DNA of 64,000 nucleotides from JACMLD01 sp047602295 (GCA_047602295.1 JASGHP010000001.1:4526001-4590000), one strand, 5' to 3'; numbered from the stretch's first letter, positions 7,600 through 19,100 are shown. The notes: a model not told the origin generated them from the letters alone. Program-made: numbers and translations.

Positions 7600-9504
7600 A
7601 TGAGCATGGTAGATTCGTTAGAAAAAATTCCAGTAAGCATTTTTCCCAGTCCCAAAGAAGGTTCGGCATTTATTGCAAAAGAAATAGCCGCGGCCATCAG
7701 GGAAAAACAGTCAGCAGGTCAAAAATGCATATTGGGCCTTGCAACAGGTTCTTCTCCCAAAACAGTTTATACAGAGCTTGTGCGCATGCACAAAGAAGAA
7801 GGCCTTAGCTTTAAAAATGTTATCACTTTCAATTTAGACGAATACTACCCTATTGATAAAGATGCATTGCAGAGCTATAATCTTTACATGAAAGAACATT
7901 TGTTTGATCATGTAGATATAGACCCGGCCAATTGCCATGTTCCAAATGGTGAAATCAAAAAAGAAGACATCAAAAAATTCTGTGCAGATTATGATGCACA
8001 AATAGAAGCATTGGGCGGATTGGATGTGCAGATACTGGGCATCGGCAACAATGGCCATATTGGTTTTAATGAACCTGGCTCAAGCCTTTTTTCAAGAACA
8101 CGCCTGGTGCCATTGGAGAACTCTACCCGCATGGCCAATGCCAGAGATTTTCAAAACATCTCTAATGTGCCACGCCTGGCAATTACTATGGGCATCAGCG
8201 TTATCATGAAGGCTAAGAAAATTTACCTGATGGCCTGGGGTCAGCTCAAAGCTCCGGTTATTAAAGATGCGGTTGAAGGTGCAGTAACAGAACAAATACC
8301 AGCATCTCTATTACAACAACACAATGACACCACATTTGTGTTGGATGAAATTGCCGCTTCAGAACTTACCCGCATAAAATTTCCGTGGCTTACCGGAGAA
8401 TATGACTGGTCTCCTGTTATGATAAAGAAAGCTGTGGTGAACATGGCACTTCAATTAAACAAACCGGTGCTTAGCCTTACCAGTAAAGATTACAACGATT
8501 ACGGCCTGAGCGATCTGCTGGTAGAAAAAGGCGATGCGTACGAAATAAACATGCAGGTGTTTTACATGCTGCGCGACAGTATAACGGGCTGGCCTGGTGG
8601 CAAAAGCACACCATTGCCCAATCCGCCGGAAAGAATGAGCCCGTATCCCAAAAGGTGCCTTATCTTTTCGCCTCACCCAGATGATGATATTATTAGCATG
8701 GGCGGCACCTTTATGCGCCTGCACGACCAGGGACATGATGTACATGTGGGCTACCAAACCAGCGGTAATATTGCCGTTACAGACGAGTTTGTAACACGCT
8801 TTCTTGATTTTGCTGTTGGCTTTGAAAATATGTTTGGCATTGACAGTGAAAAATCACAAGCTATTTTGCAGGAAGCGAGAAACTTTCTGCGCACTAAAAA
8901 ATCAAACCAGATGGACACGAAAGAAATTCGTGCCATCAAAGGTCTTATCAGACGATGTGAAGCTGCAGCTACCTGTCGTTATGTAGGTATAAAAGATGAG
9001 AACATTCATTTTCAAAACCTGCCTTTTTATGAAACAGGCCGCATAGAAAAAAAGCCAATGGGCGAAGAAGATGTGCAACTGACCATGCAATTGCTGAGAG
9101 AAATAAAACCGCACCAGGTATATTGCGCAGGCGATCTTGCAGATCCGCATGGCACACACAAAGTTTGTCTTGATACTGTTTTTGAAAGTATGCGCCGCCT
9201 TAAAGCAAGTGGCGACGAATGGGTGAAAGATTGCTGGGTATGGTTGTACAAAGGCGCATGGCAGGAATGGGACATCAGCGAAATAGAAATGGCTATACCA
9301 ATGAGCCCCGACCAGGTATTGAAAAAACGCTTTGGCATTTTTATACACCAATCCCAGAAAGACAGTGTTCCTTTCCAGGGAACAGATGCACGTGAGTTTT
9401 GGCAAAGAGCAGAAGAACGCAACCGCAATACTGCTAAATTGTATGAGCAATTGGGTTTAACACATTATGCCGCCATGGAAGCATTTGTGCGTTGGCATTA
9501 TTGA
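7600..9504 (+). CDS. nagB: Glucosamine-6-phosphate deaminase fused to a PIG-L/LmbE-type deacetylase domain
   Basis: The 634-residue protein has an N-terminal NagB domain (about 10-270), which isomerises and deaminates glucosamine-6-phosphate to fructose-6-phosphate and ammonia. It contains FNLDEYYPI with Asp80 and LGIGNNGHIGFNEPG with His153, the catalytic residues of the family. The C-terminal part (about 350-634) is a GlcNAc-PI de-N-acetylase/LmbE-like domain whose zinc-binding motif SPHPDDD is at 357-363. A later DPHGTH segment near 515-520 fits the second zinc ligand region. The fusion is widespread in Bacteroidota. It could join deacetylation and deamination in amino-sugar use, but the substrate of the second domain is not settled. 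A strong terminator follows the gene. Confidence 0.93.
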   Translation: MSMVDSLEKIPVSIFPSPKEGSAFIAKEIAAAIREKQSAGQKCILGLATGSSPKTVYTELVRMHKEEGLSFKNVITFNLDEYYPIDKDALQSYNLYMKEHLFDHVDIDPANCHVPNGEIKKEDIKKFCADYDAQIEALGGLDVQILGIGNNGHIGFNEPGSSLFSRTRLVPLENSTRMANARDFQNISNVPRLAITMGISVIMKAKKIYLMAWGQLKAPVIKDAVEGAVTEQIPASLLQQHNDTTFVLDEIAASELTRIKFPWLTGEYDWSPVMIKKAVVNMALQLNKPVLSLTSKDYNDYGLSDLLVEKGDAYEINMQVFYMLRDSITGWPGGKSTPLPNPPERMSPYPKRCLIFSPHPDDDIISMGGTFMRLHDQGHDVHVGYQTSGNIAVTDEFVTRFLDFAVGFENMFGIDSEKSQAILQEARNFLRTKKSNQMDTKEIRAIKGLIRRCEAAATCRYVGIKDENIHFQNLPFYETGRIEKKPMGEEDVQLTMQLLREIKPHQVYCAGDLADPHGTHKVCLDTVFESMRRLKASGDEWVKDCWVWLYKGAWQEWDISEIEMAIPMSPDQVLKKRFGIFIHQSQKDSVPFQGTDAREFWQRAEERNRNTAKLYEQLGLTHYAAMEAFVRWHY

Positions 9505-9527
9505 TAAAAGCAACTTGTTTCAACACA

Positions 9528-9560
9528 ACAAACCTGTCTTTTGGGCAGGTTTGTTTTTTT
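9528..9560 (+). terminator. Intrinsic terminator after nagB
   Basis: An 11-bp stem (9528-9538 with about 9544-9554, one G-T pair) around a short T-rich loop is followed by a run of T, 24 bases after the nagB stop codon. Confidence 0.85.
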
Positions 9561-9680
9561 TATGTAAGCACTGAATTATATTGCAGCTTTTATAACCAGC
9601 CATTGTTGCTAACCATTTTTTAGAAATGAAGCTATAGCCTGTTAACATTTTATATAGCTTCTGCTCATTTATCTTCATTT

Positions 9681-10330
9681 ATGCAAAAAGCACCTGACGG
9701 GCTTACCAATAAAACAGCTTACACCTGGTCGTACGCCTGGACGCAACCACTATTCAGGTTGAAATTTATCCTGGTCTGGCTGCTTATTTTTCCGCTGCTC
9801 ACTATTTTTCATCTTTTTTTTCAGCATATAGAAAAAAGAAATGGCGCTGTTTTAAATGACTGGCTGCTTGACATTATACCGGTGCACAATGTATCGCTGC
9901 CGGTATTTATATTTATCTGGGGAGCTACATTGCTGGCCATTGTACGTAGCATTAAAAAGCCTCAAATGTTATTGGTTTTTTTATGGACTTACCTGCTGGT
10001 ATCTGTTAGCCGCATATTATGCATTTGGCTGGTTCCACTAAATCCACCGGAACAACTTATTCCATTGGTAGATCCGCTTACCAACTTTTTTTACGGCAAG
10101 CAATATGTAACCAAAGATTTTTTTTCTCTGGCCATACCTCAAGTGTGTTTATTATTTTTCTGGGAGTAGAAAAGAAAGCAGACAAAATATTTACGCTGGC
10201 ATCCGTTTTTTGCATTGCAGTTTTGTTGCTGGTACAGCATGTGCATTATACCATAGATATTTTAGCTGCACCTATTGCAACTTATCTCTGTTACAGGTTG
10301 GCAAAAATGATTGTGTATTGGCGCAGTTAA
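9681..10330 (+). pseudogene. PAP2/sphingomyelin-synthase-like membrane protein, frameshifted
   Basis: Read in one frame, the gene codes for several membrane helices and the segment YVTKDFF; it then leaves frame in a run of eight T at 10118-10125 and would stop at 10169. In the next frame the sequence continues directly as FFSGHTSSVF and, later, VHYTIDILAAP, the two conserved motifs of PAP2_C (sphingomyelin-synthase-like) lipid phosphotransferases or phosphatases. A nine-T run would restore a single protein of about 216 residues with KDFFFSGHT. Bacteroidota make sphingolipids, so a ceramide or phospholipid headgroup role is plausible but inferred. The break may be a sequencing error, a phase-variable tract, transcriptional slippage, or real gene loss. 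The end overlaps the convergent Omp85-like gene by 4 bases. Confidence 0.85.
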
Positions 10331-11433
10331 AAAGCTTCTCCCAGTTGAAAGTAAAATCCCTGCGATTTTGCTCCCCTGCTTAAACCATAGTCTAAACGAA
10401 GATTTAATTTTTCAGATTTTGTAAGCGCAATTCTTACGCCCCCGCCATATGAATATTTCAGCGCAACAGTGCTTAGCAATCCGCAATTGTTGCTAACGTT
10501 TCCAACACCACCAAATGCTACAACGCCCAATCTTCCGTAAACAGGAACTCTGTACTCTCCCTGCAACACTACCTGATCTTTATCGCGATAGCGTCCATCG
10601 TAATAACCACGCATACTGTTAGCACCTCCAAATGAAGCCAGGCTTCTTAGCGGCACTTCCCCAAAATTAAAAAAAGCATATGCCTGCAAAGCCAGCACCT
10701 GTTTTTTATAGGTGCGAATGAAGCCACGTGTATCAATAACGTAATTGGTATAGGTAAAATCAGAACCCAGTGTATGCGCAAAATGATTGAATGAACCCTG
10801 GAGGAAAACACCTTTATCGGGAGCAAATGCATCATTACGCGTATCGTAGGTAATGCTTGCACCCAGCCCTGAAACCTGGTAACCATCGCGGCCGGGAATA
10901 TTTTCCTTATCAAATAAACCCCCGGCTTTATAAGAGATTTTAATAAGCCGCTGGTATTCATATAAAGCCCCTATAAAAAGATGCCTTGCCAAAGCCCTCT
11001 GCCCATGCAGGTACACGTAGAACTGGCGAAAACTATAGGATTCAACATTGCTGTCTGGTGTAGATTTTCCAATTCCCCAAAACTTATCTGGAAAAGAGCT
11101 GTAAGATATTTGCTGCGACAAGATGTATTTCTCTCCCGGAAAATAAATGGTGCCATTTACTGCAGCAATAAACTGTTTTTTTAGAGAGTATAAAGCAAGC
11201 CCCTGTAGGTTAGATGTGCGAATAGCGCTATCTTTTTTGTTGATATGAAAAGTGCTGGAAATGGCCGAGCCAAAAGACCAACTGGTTTCTATGGAACGGG
11301 CAATAACAGGCAATATCAACAGGTGACTGCTTTTCTTAACAGTACTGTCTTTCTGCGCATGGCAATGGGTAGCCTGCAACAGGAACAATGGCAACAATAG
11401 CAGGCATACAGAAAAAATCCGGCGCAAACTCAT
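10327..11433 (-). CDS. BamA/TamA (Omp85)-family outer-membrane barrel without POTRA domains
   Basis: The 368-residue protein has a signal peptide (to about residue 26, ending HCHAQ) and then the C-terminal barrel of the Omp85 superfamily, with the diagnostic SMRGY lid-lock motif and a final strand ending in Phe. BamA and TamA normally carry POTRA repeats before the barrel; only about 60 residues precede it here, so no full POTRA fits. Such short members are common in Bacteroidota and their cargo is unknown. It lies tail to tail with the frameshifted PAP2-like gene. Confidence 0.85.
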   Translation of the reverse strand: MSLRRIFSVCLLLLPLFLLQATHCHAQKDSTVKKSSHLLILPVIARSIETSWSFGSAISSTFHINKKDSAIRTSNLQGLALYSLKKQFIAAVNGTIYFPGEKYILSQQISYSSFPDKFWGIGKSTPDSNVESYSFRQFYVYLHGQRALARHLFIGALYEYQRLIKISYKAGGLFDKENIPGRDGYQVSGLGASITYDTRNDAFAPDKGVFLQGSFNHFAHTLGSDFTYTNYVIDTRGFIRTYKKQVLALQAYAFFNFGEVPLRSLASFGGANSMRGYYDGRYRDKDQVVLQGEYRVPVYGRLGVVAFGGVGNVSNNCGLLSTVALKYSYGGGVRIALTKSEKLNLRLDYGLSRGAKSQGFYFQLGEAF

Positions 11434-11597
11434 TAGGGGGTTAAAATCATTAAACTAAGCGGGCGTAAACTTAATAAAAAGATGCAGAAAAAACGCGGGG
11501 AAGGCGTTAAAAAATTAATGGTATTTTAATTTATTGATTTGAGGGAAGCATTGGCCTATCCACTCCTAACTCTACAGCATATCCTGTTTACACACAT

Positions 11598-12299
11598 TTA
11601 AAGCTTTATAAGCAAGCCGGTTACAATGGCAATGCCGATGCTAAGGAGGGTGCCAATTACCAGGTATTCGGTTTTAATTTCCTGCCTGTCTTTTTCATTA
11701 AACCGGATAATGCCTTTGGCCGCCACCAGCAAGCCAATGGCAGAAAACTGGCTGTTTAAAACAAATATGAGGATGATAATGCGTTCTGTAATACCGATCC
11801 ATTTGCCTGCATTGGCAAGACTTTCAGAGTTGACAATCTTGTCGCGCCACTGGCTGGTTAATTGCCCTATTAAGATCCCGGCCGGCGTAGTTAAAAACAC
11901 AAAAGCTGTAATGATTTTCCAGGTACCGGCCGTAGCATTCAATTGCTGCCAGGCATTTCGCACATCCTGCCACTGAATAAAAATAGCATACCAGCAACCA
12001 GCTATTATCAGCACGTGCAGCAGTTGATCTGCCAGGAAATACCCAACGCTGTGTGGGCGATAAGATTTCAGGCCATCAATTAGAATATGCGTTACAAAAA
12101 TCACTAAAACCACCGCCCAATATTGAGGACCGGTAAGCAGCCACGCCACCAATGCGGTTACCAAACCATGCAGGTATAATTTTGAAGAAGCAAAATGCCT
12201 GGCATTACGATCTTCCACCCAACTTTTTGGTTGTAGTATAAAATCTGAAAGCAAGTGTGCCAATAGCAATTTAACTAGCCAAACTGTCGCTATACTCAT
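11598..12299 (-). CDS. DUF3307 multi-pass membrane protein
   Basis: The 233-residue protein has the DUF3307 N-terminal signature (LLLAHLLSDFILQPKSW, then a YLHG segment) and about six hydrophobic helices, so it should sit in the inner membrane. Its role is not established. Its ATG overlaps the TGA of the upstream SatD-like gene in an ATGA, which indicates translational coupling. The combination of SatD-like regulator and DUF3307 membrane protein recurs in other bacteria, suggesting they act together. Confidence 0.85.
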   Translation of the reverse strand: MSIATVWLVKLLLAHLLSDFILQPKSWVEDRNARHFASSKLYLHGLVTALVAWLLTGPQYWAVVLVIFVTHILIDGLKSYRPHSVGYFLADQLLHVLIIAGCWYAIFIQWQDVRNAWQQLNATAGTWKIITAFVFLTTPAGILIGQLTSQWRDKIVNSESLANAGKWIGITERIIILIFVLNSQFSAIGLLVAAKGIIRFNEKDRQEIKTEYLVIGTLLSIGIAIVTGLLIKL

Positions 12300-12919
12300 G
12301 ATAATTGATGAATGATGTTTTCATATTGCAGCAGCAATTTTTCTATTTCCGGCCACCGCCCCGCAGTTACATGCTGATGAACAGTACTTTTCGATTTCTT
12401 TAGTTTTGCTGCCACTGTTTGCTGTGTGCCGCCTTTTAGCAATTCAAAAATAACAACTGCCTGCTTACCAGTCATATTTTTAAATATTGCATTTATGTAG
12501 TCTGCTATTACCTGCAGGCCAAGCCCCGCCAGTATATTATTGCTGGCAATAGCCAGGCGTGTATCATTGATGGCTAATTCATCAAAAGCCCGGCCAGATA
12601 AAACAAATGCATCGCCTTTGCCAGTGCCGGGTGTTGTTACCGGCATTTTTACAGTTCCTATGCCAATGCTTATTCTTATGTCTGAAGACACTTCTGCTTC
12701 TGCCTCGGCTATATAAATAGCCGCTGTTCTACACAAAAGGGCCAAACGCAAAGCAGCGCCTGCTTCTTTTACGTATACCTGGAAGCTGTCTCCCCGGTAA
12801 AATTCAAATTGTTGCTCTTGCAGCAAAAGCCGCAGGGACTTTATCATTTTTTTTTCTGCTACCCTGCCAAGCCCGGTAGAGTTTACAATATCCGCTGTAA
12901 GCACTGCTTGTATAGCCAT
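12296..12919 (-). CDS. SatD-family protein with a C-terminal helix-turn-helix
   Basis: With the start at the Met codon ending at 12919 the product is 207 residues and opens with MAIQAVLTADIVNSTGLG, the normal start of this family. A longer frame could begin at 12970, but that codon lies inside the upstream operator-like repeats, so the shorter start is preferred. The N-terminal part resembles a nucleotide-cyclase-like fold (ADIVNS, then YRGDSFQVY and SIGIG segments) but catalytic activity is not implied. A C-terminal helix-turn-helix is seen around TVAAKLKKSKSTVHQHV. It is coupled to the DUF3307 gene. Autoregulation through the upstream repeats is an inference. Confidence 0.78.
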   Translation of the reverse strand: MAIQAVLTADIVNSTGLGRVAEKKMIKSLRLLLQEQQFEFYRGDSFQVYVKEAGAALRLALLCRTAAIYIAEAEAEVSSDIRISIGIGTVKMPVTTPGTGKGDAFVLSGRAFDELAINDTRLAIASNNILAGLGLQVIADYINAIFKNMTGKQAVVIFELLKGGTQQTVAAKLKKSKSTVHQHVTAGRWPEIEKLLLQYENIIHQLS

Positions 12920-12963
12920 AAAACACACGCTTAATTTACATGCAATATACAAAATTATTTTGG

Positions 12964-13039
12964 TTCGCATAAATAAACGAACTTTTAAATAATTCGTATA
13001 AGTAAACGAACTTTAATAAAATTCGTATAAATGAACGAA
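12964..13039. repeat. Three palindromic 18-bp repeats, 29-bp period (putative operators)
   Basis: Near-identical sites start at 12964, 12993 and 13022, exactly 29 bases apart. The consensus is TTCGTATAARTRAACGAA, an imperfect palindrome with arms TTCG...CGAA (the first copy has TTCGC). They lie 45-120 bases upstream of the SatD-like start and nowhere else in the window that I can see. This is the geometry of repeated regulator binding sites rather than of a CRISPR. Confidence 0.75.
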
Positions 13040-13064
13040 CTAAGAAAAAAAACAGCTTGAAAAT

Positions 13065-13093
13065 AAAAACGCCCCCAATGAGGGGGCGTTTTT
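13065..13093 (-). terminator. Strong bidirectional terminator after the giant surface-protein gene
   Basis: A GC-rich perfect stem (aaaacgccccc paired with gggggcgtttt) with a loop of about 5 bases is flanked by A and T runs on both sides. It lies 37 bases past the stop of the gene at 13130-19270 and separates it from the SatD-like promoter region. Confidence 0.9.
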
Positions 13094-13129
13094 GCGGCGC
13101 ATGAAACTGTCTCTTAAAGAAGCCTCTTA

Positions 13130-16100
13130 CTATTGTTTGATAATTTTCTGCTGCTGCATTTTGCCATGATTGGTATAGGTTAGAATATATACCCCACCAG
13201 GCAGATTGCTTACATCCATCAGCAATGTATTGCTGTTGGTAATTACCTGCTTCAGTAATTTGCCATCCAATGTTGTGATGTTTATCATGCCGTTTGCTTC
13301 AATGCCACTCACTGTTACAAAACGCTGTGCGGGGTTTGGATAAACTTTCCAAACAGCATTGGCATCTATTCTTATCAACCTGCTGTCTGAGTAAGTAAAC
13401 TGTCCGTCTATATCTACCATCTTCAGGCGATAATAATGCAATCCTTCTGCAATTGGCGCATGCACAAACGAGTAATTGTTATTGCCACTGCGGTTGTAAG
13501 CTGCCACATTTCCAATTTCTGTAAACTGCAGACCATCCGTGCTATGCTGCACTACAAAATGACTGGTATTTACTTCATTGGTGGTTTGCCATTTTAGTTC
13601 TGCACTATTTGCCTTGGCAGCTGCGGTAAATTGCAATAAGCGCAATGGCAGGGCCGCATTTACACTGGTAACGGTAAAGGGCGAGAAGCTGGTATAACCT
13701 GCCTGTGTCTTGCTATACTGGCCATTGGCTTCTGTTTGCGCATTGCCTACATCGCCCAATTGCCAACTACTGGTATAATGTGCGCTGCGTGAAATTGCCC
13801 TGTCAAATCCGCTCTGTTCATCTTCTGTATTCCAATTGAAGGTTACAGTTGCATTGCTGCCTCCGGCTATATCTTCTTCAATAAACCATGTTCTGTTTAC
13901 ATAACCGGCTTTAATAGTATCTCCGCCATTACCTTGCTTCAATACATAAGGCGCAACACGCACTGCAAAATTATCTGGCGTACCTGTGTTATTGATTTTT
14001 ACAAAATTGGTGCTATTCAATGAAGCACTTACAGGGAAAGTATTCTCAACATTGCTGTTGATAAATTTCAACCTGCCTGTACCGTTAGTAACGACATAGT
14101 GTGCTGTATCAAAATTGGTAACCACGCCATTCACGATCAAATCATAATCACCCAAAACCAGTTTACCGCCAATCCAGCCTGGTACTTCATCCTGCAAAGC
14201 AGCTTTCATATCCACATTTGCATTTACTGTAGTACTTGCTTTCAGTTTCATTACTGTACTAAATGCCAGCGTATCATCATTGTTCAGGAAGTCAAACTCA
14301 TCTGGTGTGCAACGGACAATCTGCGCCACAACATTTCCTTTGTCAACACTAAACAACATCTTCTTGCTTACCACCATGTTTCCACCTGCAGCAAGCGTAA
14401 ACGGAACACTATCAATCGTAGTTAATGCATTGTTCTCATCAAATATTAAGAAGCGCACCCATGCAGCCCCATCACGCACACCATTGTTCTTAATGCTGTA
14501 AGAGACAATAACGCTGTCACCTTTTGAGAAGCCACCAGGGTTAAAGCGTATTGCGCCGGCCTGACTGCGTGCCATATCTGGTGCTTCACCCACAATCATT
14601 GTTCGGGTAGCTTCATTATTATCTTCTCTTTCTTCTGTTAAGCTGTTGTCCGGGTCTGCAACCAACTTCATTACTTTAACACCTGAGATAATAGAAGAGT
14701 ATGTTGCTGTTGCTGCTACAGTGGTATCCGCACCAGGTTGAAGTGCATTAATAACAACATCATTGCCCAATTGTATATCATCTACCAGGAACCGCAGTTT
14801 ATTGGCGGCAGTTGGCTTCCCTCCCATATTCTTTACAGTACCTACAATTGTAATAGATTGCCCTGCATTCGGATTAAGGCTGCTGGGTGATATGTACTGC
14901 GACAATACCTCAAAGTCTGGTTTACTATCGGTAACGCGTATGTGGAAACTGCCGATATTATTGCCTTCATTGATTTCGCAAATAGCATTGGCTGTATCTG
15001 TAGTGACAGTAACAGTAAAGTCCCCGGGCGTTGTAAATGTATGAGTGAATGAACCAAACGATGCATATCGAACACCGGCTCTTACTGTTGCAATATTGCC
15101 GGTACCGATAACATTGCCCGCAAGTACATATTTCACGGAAACATTGCTCACATCTCTTTGACCAAAATTCCTGATAGCAGGATAAAACTGATTGCTGGTA
15201 TTTACCCTAACCACTACAGGATTGCCAGCAGAACCCACTTCGTTGCTCAATTGAACAGGCGCAATGTCTGAAGCAAAATCCATTTGTGCATCATTGTTGT
15301 TTTCAACTAATTCATCTACTTCAAAATCTACATCTGCAGAAGCTGTTACGGGTATTGCGCAATCACTGTCTGCTGTTGTTACAGTGTAGGTATCAGAACT
15401 TACATAAACCGAATCTTTTTCTGCCACAAAGTTTACAGTTTTTTTAGCGCCTAGTTGTACGCCATTTACCATAAAACTCACTTTGAAAGCACCACTTCGC
15501 TTGCCAGTATTTTTTACTGTTGCAACGAACTTAACATTACTGCCTATAGACAATGCTGTTTGTGAAGCTTCAATCTTTGTAATGGTAAGATCTGGTTTTG
15601 GAACAATGACAGATGCAATAAACACATTGTTACCCTTGCTCTGTTCATCAACATCTATATCCGGATCTATCACTATCTTAATTATATGCGTACCAGGTGT
15701 GATGTTTGGATCACTGTATGTGATAGTGATTCCCTGCAATCCGTTTAACGAAGCAACAGTAGTGGTTTGCACCAATGTGCTGGCGCCGCCGGGTATTGAA
15801 TCAAATATCAGCACCTTGTGAGAACCCGCTGGTCCGCATTTAACATTGGCATCTACAAAACTAAATCCACCAAAACTTGTCTGCGAGAAATTCTGAATAA
15901 CAAGATCTGGCAGGTTTAATGCAGGCTGAATGGTACCACCGCCTGTTGCAGTCATTGGTATATGAAGACCTTTGTAGAAATTATCTGGTATCTGCCTGTA
16001 TTCAACATAAGTATAGCTTAATACAGCGCTTATATTAACAGGATCAGTTGAGCTTAATGGAAGGCTTACTGGTATCACCCTCACTTCTCCCGGTGCATGA

Positions 16101-19100
16101 CTATGATCTGCACTTGGTATAGTTTCAACCAACACGCCATCTTTAAATATCTGCAACACATCATTTTCAATTTCATCAAAGAGGCTCCACATATTGGTGA
16201 TATCTCTTTCACGGTATTTAACAGTAAAGTTCATATTGGCATTGCTACCTACCAGATTGCCGCACTGTGATGTGTTGACTGCTACACTAACACCACCTTG
16301 CGAAACTGGTACTGCACACGCATTAGGTGCAGGACATGGCATAGCCATGCTATTGGTAACAAGACTGCTGGTAAAGGTGAAATCGGTCACACTAACTGTG
16401 TAAGCAAAAGTGACGTTACATGGCACACCTGTAAGCAGGTAACTGTAATTGCCATTTGCATCTGTGGTAGTATTAATAAGCTGTGTGCCTGTATTAATGG
16501 TAACCTGCGCACCTGCTACTGCTGTTGGACTACCTGTTCCAAAATAAACGGCATGGCCACTAATCAATACTTTTAATTGCGGACATTGTTGTATGCTGGC
16601 AGTTGTTGTAACTGTAATACCACCAGGCAGGTTTGGAGAACCTACAACTATAGGCCTGATAGCATAGTTGTTGAGAATGTTGCTTTCTCCCAACGTATTG
16701 CTGCTGTCTATCCACACTTTAATGGGATAAAATCCTTCTGCAGCAAAATTGAGTGAACGTGTGATAGTAGCACTAGAGAATGCACCTACAGAAGGGATCA
16801 CATCACTACCCATCAATATTGTATCTCTATAGAATTTAACAGGCACATTGGTTGCCGGCACTGCCGTACTATTGGTTACAGTGGCTGTCATTGTAAATGC
16901 CTCGCCTGGCAAAGGATTTGTTTTGCTGAAAGAAATATCATTCGCAAATATTCTCAAATCCAAAGTCTGACTTGTGATAATGGGCCCGGCAACATAACCA
17001 ATATTTAAACCAGTTGCTGCATTACCATTATCGTCGGTTGCAAAGAACTGGTATCCGGCATTGTTGTTATTATTTGTGTGATTGAATGTATAACTATAAA
17101 CTACACCAGTTATATAATCGGTGCTGCTACCCTCTTTCACCATATTGAAAGTACCTTCGTCAATATCGTTGAAATCACCATCACCATTCAAATCAATACC
17201 CACTTTTGGATAATTTAATTGCGGTGGCCTGTTATTGGATGACTTGTACAAAATCTTATAAGTATATAAACCTGTTTGTCCAACAGCAGGGTTTACACCT
17301 TTTGTTCCGCTGTAAGGAGCTGCAGGTACATATTGTATTACAGGTGGTGCACCTGGTGAATATCCATTACCAGAAAGAACAGTAGTTAGCGCACCTGCAT
17401 TGCTGGTTGAAGACTCAACTTTTATCTGCGTACTGTAAGCTGCAACAGCAGTTGGCGTAAATGAAATGGGCAAATTGATGCTGCCATTTACGGGTACAAC
17501 TGTGCCTGCGGTGTACGATGCGGTAAACGCGGGGTCTGTAAATGTTACTGCGCTAAGTGCGATATCTATATTGCCTGTGTTGCGAAGTGTAAGGCTACCA
17601 TTAGCAGTTGCATTAACAGCCACATTACCAAATGCAATACCATTGGCAGGATCGATAGTCCATGATGTAGTTTGTGCGATGCCAGAACCATTCAGCTGCA
17701 CTGTATAATTACCAGCAGATGTTTGCAACACAACTGAATCAGGATATGTGCCTACAGCAGTGGGCAGGAATCGAACTTTCAATGTATCTGACAGGCCTGC
17801 ACCAATTACAACAGGCACAGTTGCATTTACGCTAAACGGAGCATGCGTTGTAATGCCAGTAATGGATTGATTAGTACTGCTATTATTCTTAACGACTACA
17901 TTTTTTTCGATTGGGATATTTATTGGCGTGCTGCCAAATGATATTGTATCTGGCGTAACTGCTATGAAAGAAGTATTGAAAACAGCTTTGTTTACAAGGC
18001 TCCATTTGCCTTCAGCATTTTTGGTACGCAGGTACAATGTATGAGCGCCGCTGCTAAGTCCAGTCGTATTTACTGCTACTGATGCATTTGCAATATCAAC
18101 GCCAGGTGTTATGCTGATGGCAGTAGCATTGCCAAAGCCAGGATCAGTATCAATAAAATATTCAGCACCAGTAATATTTTGTGCTGCAGCCGGAGCTACC
18201 GGGTAAGAGTAATCGCTGTTTACTACAAAGTCGGAAACTTGTGTAAGTCCCCAGCGCCCCTCTGCATTTTTGGTACGCAGGTATAGCCTATGCACACCTA
18301 TACTTAAACCGGTTGTGTTAACTGATGCGTTAACAGCACTCAAATTTGTTCCGGCAGTAATGCTGATGGCTGTTCCTGCACCAAAGCCAGGATCTGTATC
18401 AATAAAATATTCAGCGCTTGTTATGTTTTGTGCAGCAACCGGAGCAGCAGGATAACTGTAATCCACATCAACAATAAAATCTTTTACCTGTGTAAGATTC
18501 CAGCGGCCTTCATTGCTTTTTGTGCGGATATACAAACGGTGTGTACCAATTGTTAGTCCTGTTGTATTGACAGCCACTGAAACATTGCTGAGGTTTAAAC
18601 CTGGTGTAATTGAAATAACTGTGCCGCTGCCAAAACCAGGATCGCTATCAATAAAATATTCTGCGGCAATTATGTTTTGCGCAGCAACCGGAGCTGCAGG
18701 ATAAGTAAAATCGAAATCAACAATAAAATCTTTTACTAAAGACATGCTCCAGCGTCCTTCGTTGTTTTTAGTGCGTATATACAAACGGTGAGTACCATTT
18801 GTAAGTCCCGCTGTATTTACCGACACTGAAACATTGCTCAGGTTAATGCCCGGCGTTATGGCAATAGTAGTGCCTGCGCCGAAACCAGGATCAGTATCAA
18901 TAAAATATTCTGCCGCTACAATATTTTGCGCGGCAGGTGGTGCGCTTATATAAGCCACATCAGCATCGTATAAAAACTCTTTTACTGAAGTAATGCTCCA
19001 ATTACCTTCTGCGTTTCGCGTACGTATATACAGCCTGTGCGCACCATTGCTAAGTCCTGTTACATTAATAACTGCAGAAAGATTGCTAAGATTAACCGCA

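Noticed and set aside
8902..9450. Long minus-strand frames inside nagB (also 9027-9428 and 8092-8295)
   Set aside because: They are antisense to strongly conserved NagB/PIG-L coding sequence and have Cys- and Phe-rich, non-protein-like composition.
10118..10125. Programmed ribosomal frameshift in the PAP2-like gene
   Set aside because: Possible in principle but no stimulatory stem or pseudoknot, nor a clear slippery heptamer in the correct phase, was seen; plain indel or slippage is simpler.
12964..13039. Three evenly spaced repeats considered as a CRISPR array
   Set aside because: Only three copies, gaps of 11 bases that are themselves alike and AT-rich, palindromic core, and no cas genes. 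Operator-type repeats explain it better.
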